Positions 6,701 to 12,672 of a stretch of 15,822 nucleotides of DNA are shown here, one piece after another. The DNA is from Candidatus Peribacteraceae bacterium (GTDB taxonomy: Bacteria; Patescibacteriota; Gracilibacteria; Peribacterales; Peribacteraceae): the NCBI GenBank assembly GCA_028717505.1, contig JAQUNQ010000003.1, positions 1-15,822 on the forward strand. The letters run 5' to 3'. Position 1 is the stretch's first letter. The number at the start of each line of letters is the position of its first letter. The notes beneath the pieces are model-generated. The model had not been told where the DNA came from, did not search any database, and worked only from the letters and a program-made list of their open reading frames with translations. The position numbers and the translations under genes are program-made.

Positions 6701-8842
6701 CGGACAGTCGGACAAGCAGGTCCCGACGGAACACGGCCCGCCGCTGCCATTCGCGCCCGGGCAGAGCACATCTTCCCCGCTCTCGCAGAGACCGTTGCCG
6801 CACACCGGCCCCATGGACGAACTGGAGGAGGAAGAGATTGCTACGCACTGGCAGCTGCGACACTCGTTACTCGCGGGACATTGGGAGTTGACCTCACACT
6901 GCTCCGCTGGGTCGAGGATGCCGTCGCCGCACGCCGCTCCATGGACGCACGTGCAACTCTGGTAATCACACTGGGTTCCCCCCGTGCAGGCGATCTGGTT
7001 TCCCTCGCCGCTCTCGCACTGTTCCCCCTGCTCCACCATGGCATTGCCGCAGTGCGGCCGCTGGCAGAGGTTATTGCAGCCGTCGGCAACCACTGGATTC
7101 CCGTCATCGCACTCCTCGCCCGCTTCCACGACACCATTGCCGCAAACAGGCTGCATGCTCGCGCACCAGTTCCCGGCAACCGGAAATACATCCGGTCCTG
7201 CCGCACCGTAGACGACGAAGGTATCCGCATTACCTGCATCCAGGGAATTGCGAAGATAGAACGCCGAGGCACTGGGGGCATAGAGACCAATGGTTTCAGA
7301 CCCATCCCCATCCCAGTCTCCCGCGATGGGAAGCCAACCAGCATTGGGAACGCCGTATCCAAACATAAAATCAGCATTCCCACCGGCATTCACATTCCTC
7401 AGGTAGAAAATGGAGGTTTCAGGATCATAGAGACCAATGGTATCCGTGCCATCGTTATTCCAGTCTCCGGCAACAGGAAGCCAGCCCTCATTGACCGGCC
7501 CGTAGCCGATTTCGAGGTCGGCATACCCTTCTGTATTGGAGTTTCTGAGATAGAAGGTGGAACGGACCGGATCGTAGAGGCCGACAGTATCTGTACCATT
7601 ACCGTCCCAGTCACCCACAAGCGGGAGCCAGCCGTTATTTGCGGTGCCGTAGCCAAAGGCCGTGTCGGCGTAGCCGGTCATGTTGGAATTCTTGAGGTAG
7701 AACCCCGAAGTGAGGGGATCGTACAGACCGATCGTTTTTGTGCCGTTGCCATCCCAGTCGCCGGCAAATGGCTTCCAGTGATACTGGGGCGGGCCGTAGC
7801 CAGCGGTGAGGAGATCCCGCGAGGTATTGGCATCACTGAGGAAGAAATTGGACGTCCACTGCTTGTACACTCCCACTGAGTCCATGTGATTGTTGCAGGG
7901 AGACGGAGAGACCTGCCCCTGCAAGCGCAGGACGGAGGCAGTGAGCTGCGTTGTGCGAGGCGCAAACGAATGCGTGGGGGCCAACATGCCATTGCTTCCA
8001 GCACAAATGCCGCCCGTTGTCTCCTCGGCATCGAAGAGATCCGAGACCATTTGATCGACCACGCCATCGTGATCGCTGTCCATCCAGACGCTGAAGCTCT
8101 CCATGTCATTGAGTGACCCCAGGACGCTCCGGATGGCATAGGAATTCAGGACAACCGGCTCATTACTCGCCGTAGCGCTGAAACGCAGGAGAGGCACTTC
8201 CTGGCCCACAATCGCCGTCCCTGTGGCAGAGACGGGCAACATCTCGACAGCGAGAGCCCCGCGCTGGCGCAGCGGCACAAGGCGCATAGCATCGGCCGTG
8301 TAGAGCGCCCTCTTCTTTTCCTTGTCAGGCAGAGACTGGTCCGGCTGGATCTTCACGAGCACCTTGGAGGCTTCCAAGACGTTGACAGTCCCGATCTTCT
8401 GCCACGGTTCTCCTCCCCAGAGTGGGCCACTCGGGGCGGCCTGCTGGGAGAGTGCGTACTTACTTTCCGCCTGCGAAGGTGTCCCCATGCCCGCCGTCAC
8501 CCGCACCTCGAGCTGACTGGAGTAAGTCGCATCCGCCTGCCATGTCAGATAGAGGTCATACTCCCCCTCCGGAATGACACCGGTGAGGAAGCTCGCGTAG
8601 TGCTTCTTCGTCGTGTCTTTCTTATGGAAGCGACAGCCTCCGTCATTCTCATAACCTGCGCCGGTCTTCTTCACCCATTTTCCTTTCTTGCTGAATCCCG
8701 CATCGAGATCGTCGATCACGATGTGACCTGTCTCGTGGGACACCACCTGTGCCGTAAAGCGTGGATGGGACACTGTGGCGAAGAGCGCCGCTCCAGAGAG
8801 GACCAGGAGCGTCGAGAGAAAACGTACGCGCGAGCGTGCCAT
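3755..8842 (-). CDS. Giant secreted modular Cys-rich, poly-Ser-linked protein
   Basis: A 1695-aa protein. Residues 1-31 form a signal peptide (RSRVRF, then a hydrophobic core). About 40-190 resembles the golvesin-C/CBM-like sandwich (IDDLDAGF...W, GEYDLYLTWQADATYSSQ). About 200-320 is a beta-rich domain with a DSDHDG loop. At 323-560 are five 49-aa units with GDWDGNGTDTIGLYDP and FYLRNSN, propeller-like and probably calcium-binding. At 565-1045 come Cys-rich DUF4215/Myxococcus-type modules (CGNGIVEPGE.CDDGN), with serine runs of 7, 8, 7 and 9 at 670, 756, 875 and 958. The part from 1060 to 1695 consists of several beta-sandwich-like domains. No C-terminal TM helix, LPXTG or other anchor is visible, and there is no catalytic motif. 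The protein is therefore likely a secreted or surface-attached adhesin or S-layer-associated factor (inference). It has its own promoter and terminator. Before the ATG, 19 of 20 nt are pyrimidine. Confidence 0.9.
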   Translation of the reverse strand: MARSRVRFLSTLLVLSGAALFATVSHPRFTAQVVSHETGHIVIDDLDAGFSKKGKWVKKTGAGYENDGGCRFHKKDTTKKHYASFLTGVIPEGEYDLYLTWQADATYSSQLEVRVTAGMGTPSQAESKYALSQQAAPSGPLWGGEPWQKIGTVNVLEASKVLVKIQPDQSLPDKEKKRALYTADAMRLVPLRQRGALAVEMLPVSATGTAIVGQEVPLLRFSATASNEPVVLNSYAIRSVLGSLNDMESFSVWMDSDHDGVVDQMVSDLFDAEETTGGICAGSNGMLAPTHSFAPRTTQLTASVLRLQGQVSPSPCNNHMDSVGVYKQWTSNFFLSDANTSRDLLTAGYGPPQYHWKPFAGDWDGNGTKTIGLYDPLTSGFYLKNSNMTGYADTAFGYGTANNGWLPLVGDWDGNGTDTVGLYDPVRSTFYLRNSNTEGYADLEIGYGPVNEGWLPVAGDWNNDGTDTIGLYDPETSIFYLRNVNAGGNADFMFGYGVPNAGWLPIAGDWDGDGSETIGLYAPSASAFYLRNSLDAGNADTFVVYGAAGPDVFPVAGNWCASMQPVCGNGVVEAGEECDDGNPVVADGCNNLCQRPHCGNAMVEQGEQCESGEGNQIACTGGTQCDYQSCTCVHGAACGDGILDPAEQCEVNSQCPASNECRSCQCVAISSSSSSSMGPVCGNGLCESGEDVLCPGANGSGGPCSVGTCLSDCPGTCGNSKLNAGEQCEANVNVPCAVTHPGTQCNYATCQCVAISSSSSSSSVALCGNGQLDPGENCDVNIDDVLNPCQSWQTCSVETGCACFPATCIGEGQHGPVVPNSPPCCEGLTSISVVVLEGGDMCILQEGVFTCTRCGDGLCGEGENICNCSVGCLPSSSSSSSIGSVCGNGIVEPGETCDDGNNDPNDGCDNCQPTGPVCYSLSDCPSGQQCAHWTCTPVCETAGQQNCPQVCSGVCMQSSSSSSSSSVGLVCGNGIVEPGEACDDGNNDPNDGCDNCQPTGPVCYSPSDCVAGTECSYFSCSPVCETAGQQDCPEICQGVCVPSDDCLGIALAEGVPTIFEIRGVVSENLTQTHTFATKFDLEDSSFIDAEGANTMEALEGIAVDGTCLEEACDITVTTAPTTVWTLQAEERHLAVQVKSLATSDTAVSNQSGITLLRFEARARGNEDLLLTQAVFKAQSGNTANAHNYALWVDTDADRTVDTILQDGILPVDGSVIFSNFPTGGYVLPIEETVVFEVHGDVAAALVEGGLQLKFDDADNNAVMAEVLADGTTLSGIRLNGGVCPADTCDIDLGTTDSTRWILVDHGDLYVTKDSTPLRPRQILAGALSDPLLRLRFHADMEDIDVTDLQISTLDSSPVSVDVLELFHDGETTAFATAGNCGSAQVPTENDGQPIRTFCAVMNSQQLIVPKGGDANVLVRARVKSDAEGGESFDSFTLFVHERALADESTGEGAVHARGRISAENLTANDGDTTAEGEIFLGVSAPMANQRIIGEENIVIGAKTSSISNALGATGTVPSGIANIGGFNFNAFSNTNTKYGLNRVVMTDLIFTVNASNVAMDASGFKIYNMNDSSIAIDCAPYTTKGEEIIGTASGTFLLECVNLDEEGADVEIPSGEMLTLYLQANITNANTAAASGGASILQVSLTNFTDSTKDETGVLPGESHVMWADMDESQASFFYWIEYPDTTVSSITLRG
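5829..5936 (-). repeat. Internal direct repeat, copy 2 (Cys-rich module)
   Basis: These 108 nt match 6084-6191 with only three mismatches. They encode the CGNGIVEPGE.CDDGNNDPNDGC region near residues 970-1005. The offset of 255 nt equals one 85-aa module. The near-identity at synonymous positions indicates recent duplication or gene conversion. Confidence 0.9.
6084..6191 (-). repeat. Internal direct repeat, copy 1 (Cys-rich module)
   Basis: Partner of 5829-5936, encoding residues about 885-920. The flanking parts of the 85-aa module (the QQCAHWTC versus TECSYFSC region and the poly-Ser linkers) have diverged, while this core has not. Confidence 0.9.
7163..7876 (-). repeat. Five 49-aa GDWDGNG repeats within the giant protein
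   Basis: The GDW/GNW motif recurs at residues 361, 410, 459, 508 and 557, exactly 49 residues apart each time. Each unit carries D-x-D/N-G-x-G-T followed by xGLYxPxxSxFYLRN. The acidic DWDGDG loops resemble FG-GAP/VCBS-type calcium sites of beta-propellers. The first unit (from about 323) is degenerate and the last (GNWCASM) is cut off by the start of the Cys-rich region. Confidence 0.85.
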
Positions 8843-8883
8843 GGGAGGAATGGGAAAAGGGATGAATGTGAGTTTCTATCAAT

Positions 8884-8911
8884 AGTATAGCGTTTTCGCG
8901 CATTTATTCAA
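8884..8911 (-). promoter_or_regulatory. Promoter of the giant secreted-protein gene
   Basis: On the minus strand, TTGAAT (8911-8906), 16 bp, then TATACT (8889-8884), both close to sigma70 consensus. It predicts a leader of about 35 nt before the ATG at 8842 that is CU-rich and has no Shine-Dalgarno. Confidence 0.65.
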
Positions 8912-8950
8912 TATTTGGCTTTCGAGCGGGCACACGAGAAATTGAGCGGA

Positions 8951-9003
8951 AGGAGGGGGCAGTTTGGCGGAAGCAATCCCGGCAACTCGAACCACCCCCT
9001 CCT
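8951..9003. repeat. 9-bp inverted repeat in the divergent intergenic region
   Basis: AGGAGGGGG (8951-8959) and CCCCCTCCT (8995-9003) are perfect reverse complements 35 nt apart. They lie between the promoters of the giant gene (-) and the 118-aa gene (+). There is no U-run, so it is not an obvious terminator. It could be a protein-binding palindrome or remnant of a repeat. The rest of 8912-9060 shows nothing recognisable. Confidence 0.35.
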
Positions 9004-9062
9004 CGAAAAATCCCATGAAATGGCAAAGGTCTTCAATCCAGTTTTTTCATGCTCTGCAGGTC

Positions 9063-9092
9063 TGTACAGGGGACCCCTTTTTGAGGTATACT
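9063..9092 (+). promoter_or_regulatory. Probable promoter of the 118-aa protein gene
   Basis: A consensus-like -10 TATACT (9087-9092) lies 32 nt before the ATG at 9125. The best -35 is TGTACA (9063-9068) with 18-bp spacing, which is weaker. Expected initiation is near 9099, giving a 25-nt leader without a Shine-Dalgarno. Confidence 0.5.
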
Positions 9093-9124
9093 GTTTGGAT
9101 TTCTCTCACACAAACACCCTACCC

Positions 9125-9481
9125 ATGTCCCTCGACGCCTGCATTGCCCATGCGATTCACAGTGAGCTCGACATCCTCGAGGCACTCCCCGAGGTGCACG
9201 ATTTACCCGTCGAGGAACTAGAACCCTACATCGAACACTACGTCCTTCAAGTGCAGAACTCCATGCGCTCCGTGATCCAGGAGCATGGGGAGCCCTACAT
9301 CCGCTCCAAGGACGCTGCAGGCCTCTGTGCGACATGTCTGGAGGCTGGTCTGGTGCTCCCGCCGGCCATGCTGCTCAAGATGTGCCAGACCATCGTCCAG
9401 CTCATCTCCATCGACGCCCGGTTCATCCTGGACACGGATGACGGCAAGAGCCTGTACTACGTAAAATTGGCGCTCGCCTGA
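9125..9481 (+). CDS. Hypothetical protein, 118 aa, acidic and helical
   Basis: I do not recognise this family. From ATG 9125 it reads MSLDACIAHAIHSELDILEA and continues as a soluble, mostly helical acidic protein with LPVEELEPYIEHYVLQVQ near 27-44. A C-A-T-C pair sits near residues 69-72, a hydrophobic helix (LPPAMLLKMCQTIVQLISI) near 77-95, and the end is DTDDGKSLYYVKLALA. There is no signal peptide and no membrane span. The open frame continues upstream to 8915, but the TATACT box at 9087 and the absence of a better start favour 9125. It is flanked by a divergent promoter for the giant gene and, downstream, by palindromic elements shared with the convergent rpsI end. Codon use resembles the neighbours, so it is probably a real lineage-restricted gene. 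Confidence 0.7.
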   Translation: MSLDACIAHAIHSELDILEALPEVHDLPVEELEPYIEHYVLQVQNSMRSVIQEHGEPYIRSKDAAGLCATCLEAGLVLPPAMLLKMCQTIVQLISIDARFILDTDDGKSLYYVKLALA

Positions 9482-9483
9482 AC

Positions 9484-9569
9484 GCCCCACCCCCAACCCC
9501 TCCCCCAATGGGAGGGGGCTCTTCGACAAACCCTCTCCATTCCTCAAGGAGGAGGGGCTAGGGGGGAGG
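9484..9569. repeat. C/G-run palindromic intergenic element (MITE/REP-like)
   Basis: The 5' half is nearly all C/T/A and the 3' half G-rich, forming nested hairpins. CCCCTCCC (9497-9504)/GGGAGGGG (9510-9517) has loop CCAAT. A second imperfect pair is CCCTCTCC (9531-9538) with GGAGGAGGG (9548-9556). The outer arms (about 9484-9500 and 9553-9569) are also roughly complementary. Elements of this look are usually dispersed in many copies. It may double as a bidirectional terminator for the convergent 118-aa gene and rpsI. Confidence 0.55.
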
Positions 9570-9578
9570 TACACAGTC

Positions 9579-9625
9579 GCGGCGAAGCGCTGGGTGGCTT
9601 CGACGGGACCCAGCGCTGAAGCCGC
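9579..9625. repeat. Long hairpin with perfect 10-bp arms
   Basis: AGCGCTGGGT (9586-9595) and ACCCAGCGCT (9608-9617) are perfect reverse complements around a 12-nt loop. They are extended by GCGGC (9579-9583)/GCCGC (9621-9625) across short bulges. There is no T-run on either side. It may be part of the same composite repeat as 9484-9569. Confidence 0.6.
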
Positions 9626-9648
9626 ACCACTTAAGGGAAAAGATGGTA

Positions 9649-9682
9649 CATGGAAGAAAAACCGCTAGGTTTGTCTTCCATG
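9649..9682 (-). terminator. Hairpin terminator or 3'-end structure of the ribosomal operon
   Basis: CATGGAAGAAAAACC (9649-9663) and GGTTTGTCTTCCATG (9668-9682) form a 15-bp stem with one mismatch and a 4-nt loop, starting 5 nt after the rpsI stop codon. No pure U-run follows, although the 3' arm contains TTTTT. Either intrinsic termination or a 3'-protecting hairpin is possible. Confidence 0.55.
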
Positions 9683-9687
9683 AATAT

Positions 9688-10092
9688 TTAGCGTTTCTGC
9701 CACTGCGGCGCGCGGCGTGCTCTCTTCAAACCCGGCTTCTTCCTTTCCTTGATGCGCGCGTCGCGGCGGAGGAAACCCATGCGCTTGAGATCGCTCCGGA
9801 GATCGGCGTTGAGGAGCAGGAGGGCACGACTGAAGCCATGCCGCACTGCATCGGATTGGGCTGTCTTGCCACCTCCGTTCACGAGAACGGCGGCATCGAC
9901 TCTGTTCTTCAGGTTCGCGAGTGCAAGCGGTGCGAGCGCGTTCTCCATCTGCAGGGACGTGTCGAAATACTCCTTGATCTTCTGTCCGTTCACCGTCACC
10001 TCCCCGGAGCCGCCCTCGTAGAGCTTCACGCGCGCGATGGCGGTCTTGCGCTTGCCGACACTGCCGAAGTACTGCTTCTTCTCTGCGGTCAT
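9688..10092 (-). CDS. rpsI: 30S ribosomal protein S9 (uS9)
   Basis: Head protein of the 30S subunit whose C-terminal tail reaches the P-site tRNA. The 134-aa sequence begins MTAEKKQYFGSVGKRKTAIA, the family's GxGKRKxAxARV start. It continues with LYEGGSGEVTVNGQKIKEYF, a VNGGGKTAQSDAVRHGFSRAL core (near 72-92), DLRSDLKRMGFLRRDARIKERKKPGLK and the conserved C-terminus RAPQWQKR (usually RAPQYSKR). It starts 3 nt after the rplM stop, so translational coupling is expected. The 3' end of rplM supplies a CTTTCCCTC pyrimidine stretch before the ATG. It is the last gene of the cluster and is followed by a strong hairpin. Confidence 0.98.
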   Translation of the reverse strand: MTAEKKQYFGSVGKRKTAIARVKLYEGGSGEVTVNGQKIKEYFDTSLQMENALAPLALANLKNRVDAAVLVNGGGKTAQSDAVRHGFSRALLLLNADLRSDLKRMGFLRRDARIKERKKPGLKRARRAPQWQKR

Positions 10093-10095
10093 GGC

Positions 10096-10518
10096 TTAGA
10101 GGGAAAGGGGAACAGGCTTCTGTGCCGCATGTTCGTGCGCGGCATCGGCGTACACGTGAAGACGTTTCAGGGCCTGTGCGCGCAGACGGTTCGTCGGGAG
10201 CATCCCGTACACGGCTTTCCGCACCACCTCCGCTGGCTGCTCCTCCACCATCCTCTTCATGGGAATCGCCTTCATATGGCCGAGATACCCTGAGTGCTTG
10301 TGATAGGTTTTCCGGTTGAATTTGGAGGCTGCGAAGACGAGCTTCCCCGCATTGATGATAATGACGTGGTCACCACAGAGCTGATGTGGAGTGTAGGAAG
10401 CGCGGTGCTTCCCCCGCAGGATGATCACTGTCTTCACGGCTACCCTGCCGAGGTTCTTGCCCTCTGCATCAATGAGCATCCACTTCGGTGCCGGTGCGGG
10501 AGGGGTGGAGGTTTTCAT
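10096..10518 (-). CDS. rplM: 50S ribosomal protein L13 (uL13)
   Basis: Early-assembly protein of the 50S subunit. The 140-aa sequence contains WMLIDAEGKNLGRVAVKTVIILRGK (residues 13-37), the DHVIIINAGKLVFAASKFNRKTYHKHSGYLGHMK core (50-83) and RMVEEQPAEVVRKAVYGMLPTNRLRAQALKRLHVY (89-123), all typical of uL13. A short Pro-rich extension (TSTPPAPAPK) precedes the family start. The ATG overlaps the rplQ stop as ATGA, so translation is probably coupled and no separate ribosome site is needed. Together with rpsI it forms the conserved L13-S9 pair. Confidence 0.98.
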   Translation of the reverse strand: MKTSTPPAPAPKWMLIDAEGKNLGRVAVKTVIILRGKHRASYTPHQLCGDHVIIINAGKLVFAASKFNRKTYHKHSGYLGHMKAIPMKRMVEEQPAEVVRKAVYGMLPTNRLRAQALKRLHVYADAAHEHAAQKPVPLSL

Positions 10519-10946
10519 GCGGCGGATTTCCTGGATTTCTTCACAGCCAGTTTCTTCTCGTTCACCTGCTTTCCCGCCTCCGTTCCCTTCCCCTCGACGA
10601 GCGCAAGCTCGACGACAGGCGCCCCGTCGCCCCTGCGCGACCCGAGGGGGGTCATGCGTGTCATCCCTGACGGACGGTCGGCAAAGCGCACGATGAGCAC
10701 CTCCATGATCTTGCGGCTCGCATTCTTGTCCGTCACCACGCGATTGATAGCGCGGATGGCACGCTGGGGCGTATTCCTCTTTGCGATCGCGATGAGGCGG
10801 TCCACGAGAGGGGCCACCACCTGTGCGCGCTTCTTGGTCGTTCGCACGTGTTCGTAGAGCAGGAGCGACGTGACGAGGTTCCGTTGCAGCATCCGGGAAT
10901 GACCGGGTTTCTGCTCAAGCCGCTTACTGGAATTGCGATGGCGCAT
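10515..10946 (-). CDS. rplQ: 50S ribosomal protein L17 (bL17)
   Basis: Component of the 50S subunit near the exit tunnel. The 143-aa protein opens MRHRNSSKRLEQKPGHSRMLQRNLVTSLLLYEHVRTT, matching the MRHRxxxxKLGRxxxHRxAMLRN start of the family. It continues with KRAQVVAPLVDRLIAIAKR, a KNASRKIMEVLIVRFADRPSGMTRM stretch and a VELALVE strand (usually MAxIELV). A Lys-rich tail (EKKLAVKKSRKS) extends past the usual end. The gene follows rpoA after 38 nt, and 24 of the 30 nt before its ATG are pyrimidine. It overlaps rplM by 4 nt. Confidence 0.97.
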   Translation of the reverse strand: MRHRNSSKRLEQKPGHSRMLQRNLVTSLLLYEHVRTTKKRAQVVAPLVDRLIAIAKRNTPQRAIRAINRVVTDKNASRKIMEVLIVRFADRPSGMTRMTPLGSRRGDGAPVVELALVEGKGTEAGKQVNEKKLAVKKSRKSAA

Positions 10947-10984
10947 TGGAAGTCAAAGGGGCGGAAACAATAAGGGGATCTCTC

Positions 10985-11983
10985 TCAACTGTCCATGGAT
11001 TCGTCGGCGAGTTTGAGGCCGCGCTCCGCGAGCGTCCCCTTCACTTCATCGAGCGCCTTGGCTCCGAAGCCGCGGAAGTTATTGAGGGCCGCTTCGGTGC
11101 ACTTGGTGAGCTGCTCGATGGAGCCGACACCTGCATTGATGAGGGCATTCAGGGTGCGTGGGGAGAAATTCAGGATCTCGATCGGCGTATAGCTCTCTTT
11201 CACTGCTGAATCGCTGCCCTGTTCCGTCACCTGCGCGCCGGAGCGCGAGAAGTCTGCGATGAACTCGCTCTCCACGATCTTCTCGGAGCTGCTGAAGTAC
11301 TCGAAGTATCCCTTGAGGAGCTGCGCGGCAAATTGCACGGCATCTTCCGGCGTGAGGGAGCCATTCGTCTGAACATCGAGGACGAGCTTCTCCAGATCCG
11401 TGCGCTGCCCCACGCGTGCCGCCTCCACCTCAAAGCGAACTTTCTCCACAGGACTGAAGATGGCATCGATGTGGATGAGACCCGGTTCGTTCTGCTTCTT
11501 GTTGCGCTCCGCCGCGGGGGAGTAACCCACGCCCTTTCCCACTGTGATCTGCATGTCGATGGAACCGCCCTTCTCGAGCGTCAGGATCTCGAGATCGGGA
11601 TTGAGCACCTCGATGTCCGAGGACACCTTGAGATCGCGCGCCGTGAGGGTCTTGGGGCCTTTGGCCTGGAGCGTGATGACCTCCGTATCCTTGTTGTGCT
11701 TGCGGAGCTTCAGGAGCTTCAAATTGAGGGCAATATCCACGACGGTTTCGCGGACGCCCTTGAGGGTGGTGTACTCATGTTGCACGCCCTGCAGACGCAT
11801 GGAGATGACTGCAGCGCCCGGCAGACTGGAGAGGAGGACACGTCGGAGTGCATTCCCCAGCGTCATGCCGAACCCGGGAGGGAGCGGCCCGATCGTGAAG
11901 ATCGCATGGATGTTTTTCTCCCCCTTCGGCGCCGGTGTAACATTGAAGGTCGGGAGACCGATCTCTTCCTGGATGATGTGCAT
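10985..11983 (-). CDS. rpoA: DNA-directed RNA polymerase subunit alpha
   Basis: The alpha dimer scaffolds RNA polymerase assembly, and its C-terminal domain contacts UP elements and activators. The 332-aa form starts MHIIQEEIGLPTF. The N-terminal domain has GPLPPGFGMTLGNALRRVLLSSLPG (alpha-NTD dimer helix), GVQHEYTTLKGVRETVVDIALNLK and KVRFEVEAARVGQRTD. The alpha-CTD has PIEILNFSPRTLNALINAGVGSIEQL and FRGFGAKALDEVKGTLAERGLKL, a helix-hairpin-helix fold. Key CTD Arg and Lys-type contacts look only partly conserved compared with E. coli. An in-frame TTG at 12019 would add 12 residues (MSSFSHFLPLRP), but this stretch is translated pyrimidine leader, so ATG 11983 is chosen. The 50 nt between rpsD and this ATG are 90% pyrimidine. 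Confidence 0.98.
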   Translation of the reverse strand: MHIIQEEIGLPTFNVTPAPKGEKNIHAIFTIGPLPPGFGMTLGNALRRVLLSSLPGAAVISMRLQGVQHEYTTLKGVRETVVDIALNLKLLKLRKHNKDTEVITLQAKGPKTLTARDLKVSSDIEVLNPDLEILTLEKGGSIDMQITVGKGVGYSPAAERNKKQNEPGLIHIDAIFSPVEKVRFEVEAARVGQRTDLEKLVLDVQTNGSLTPEDAVQFAAQLLKGYFEYFSSSEKIVESEFIADFSRSGAQVTEQGSDSAVKESYTPIEILNFSPRTLNALINAGVGSIEQLTKCTEAALNNFRGFGAKALDEVKGTLAERGLKLADESMDS

Positions 11984-12033
11984 AGGACGAAGAGGAAGGA
12001 AATGGGAGAACGAAGACAAAAGAACAAGAGAGA
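11984..12033 (-). promoter_or_regulatory. 50-nt polypyrimidine leader of rpoA
   Basis: On the mRNA strand, 45 of the 50 nt between the rpsD stop and the rpoA ATG are C or U, with no Shine-Dalgarno and no hairpin. It is the longest example of the pattern seen before most genes here. It could be a binding site for ribosomal protein S1 or another pyrimidine-tract binder. Confidence 0.5.
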
Positions 12034-12651
12034 CTACGTACGGGAGTAGAACTCGATGACCTGACGAATATCCATCCCCTGCTCGGCGGCTTCAGCATCA
12101 GGGAGGGACACCACCTCCACGCGGAAGACGGAGGAATCGACTTTCAGCCACGGAGGAGGAAGGTACTTCTCGTGAGCATCGAGAATAGGGCCAAAGACGG
12201 GAGAGTGCTTGCTTGAGGCACGCATTTCGATGGTCTGCCCCGGACGCACCTGGAAGGAGGGCGTCGTCACCCGGAAGCCATTGATAATGAAATGCCCGTG
12301 GCTCACGAACTGGCGCGCCTGCAGGCGCGTGAGTGCGAAGCCGGCGCGGTAGATGACATTGTCGAGGCGCCGCTCGAGGAGCTGCTTGAACACCTCACCC
12401 GTCTGCCCCGTCGTCTTTGCGGCCGTCTGGTAGAGATTGCGGAACTGCTGCTCGGAGAGCCCGTAGAGATCGCGCACCTTCTGTTTCTCCTTGAGCTGCT
12501 TGCTGTACTCGGACATGCGCCCGGAGCGCGCGCGGGGACTCTTCCCCGGACCATAGGGCTTTCGCTGCAAGATTTTATCGTACTTGTCCGAACCGTAGAT
12601 GTTCGTTCCCTGACGACGACAGCGCTTCGCTTTGGGTCCTGTGTACTTCAT
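12034..12651 (-). CDS. rpsD: 30S ribosomal protein S4 (uS4)
   Basis: Primary 16S rRNA-binding protein that nucleates assembly of the 30S body. The 205-aa protein starts MKYTGPKAKRCRRQGTNI. It has the KPYGPGKSPRARSGRMSEYSKQLKEKQKVRDLYGLSE region (32-68) and an S4 RNA-binding domain, LDNVIYRAGFALTRLQARQFVSHGHFIINGFRV (near 96-128), with RPGQTIEMR following. The C-terminus carries the DIRQVIEFYSR motif (usually ...VIEFYSR/K). Only one Cys is present in the N-terminal region, so this is the zinc-free type. In E. coli uS4 represses the alpha operon; no equivalent pseudoknot was identified here. Before the ATG, 19 of 21 intergenic nt are pyrimidine. Confidence 0.98.
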   Translation of the reverse strand: MKYTGPKAKRCRRQGTNIYGSDKYDKILQRKPYGPGKSPRARSGRMSEYSKQLKEKQKVRDLYGLSEQQFRNLYQTAAKTTGQTGEVFKQLLERRLDNVIYRAGFALTRLQARQFVSHGHFIINGFRVTTPSFQVRPGQTIEMRASSKHSPVFGPILDAHEKYLPPPWLKVDSSVFRVEVVSLPDAEAAEQGMDIRQVIEFYSRT

Positions 12652-12672
12652 AGGAGAAAGGAGTGAGCAAAA

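Noticed and set aside
6780..6840. Serine-coding GAGGAGGAAGA-type runs as a CRISPR or microsatellite array
   Set aside because: The four runs are short, differ in codon use, lie in frame between Cys-rich modules and are not regularly spaced. They encode poly-Ser linkers.
6401..7879. 492-aa open frame on the plus strand
   Set aside because: It is a shadow of the giant minus-strand gene: repetitive in step with the 49-aa repeats, without family-like motifs, and with no promoter or start signal.
11984..12019. TTG start for RpoA adding 12 residues
   Set aside because: The extra residues are only translated pyrimidine leader, and MHIIQEEI matches the family start better.
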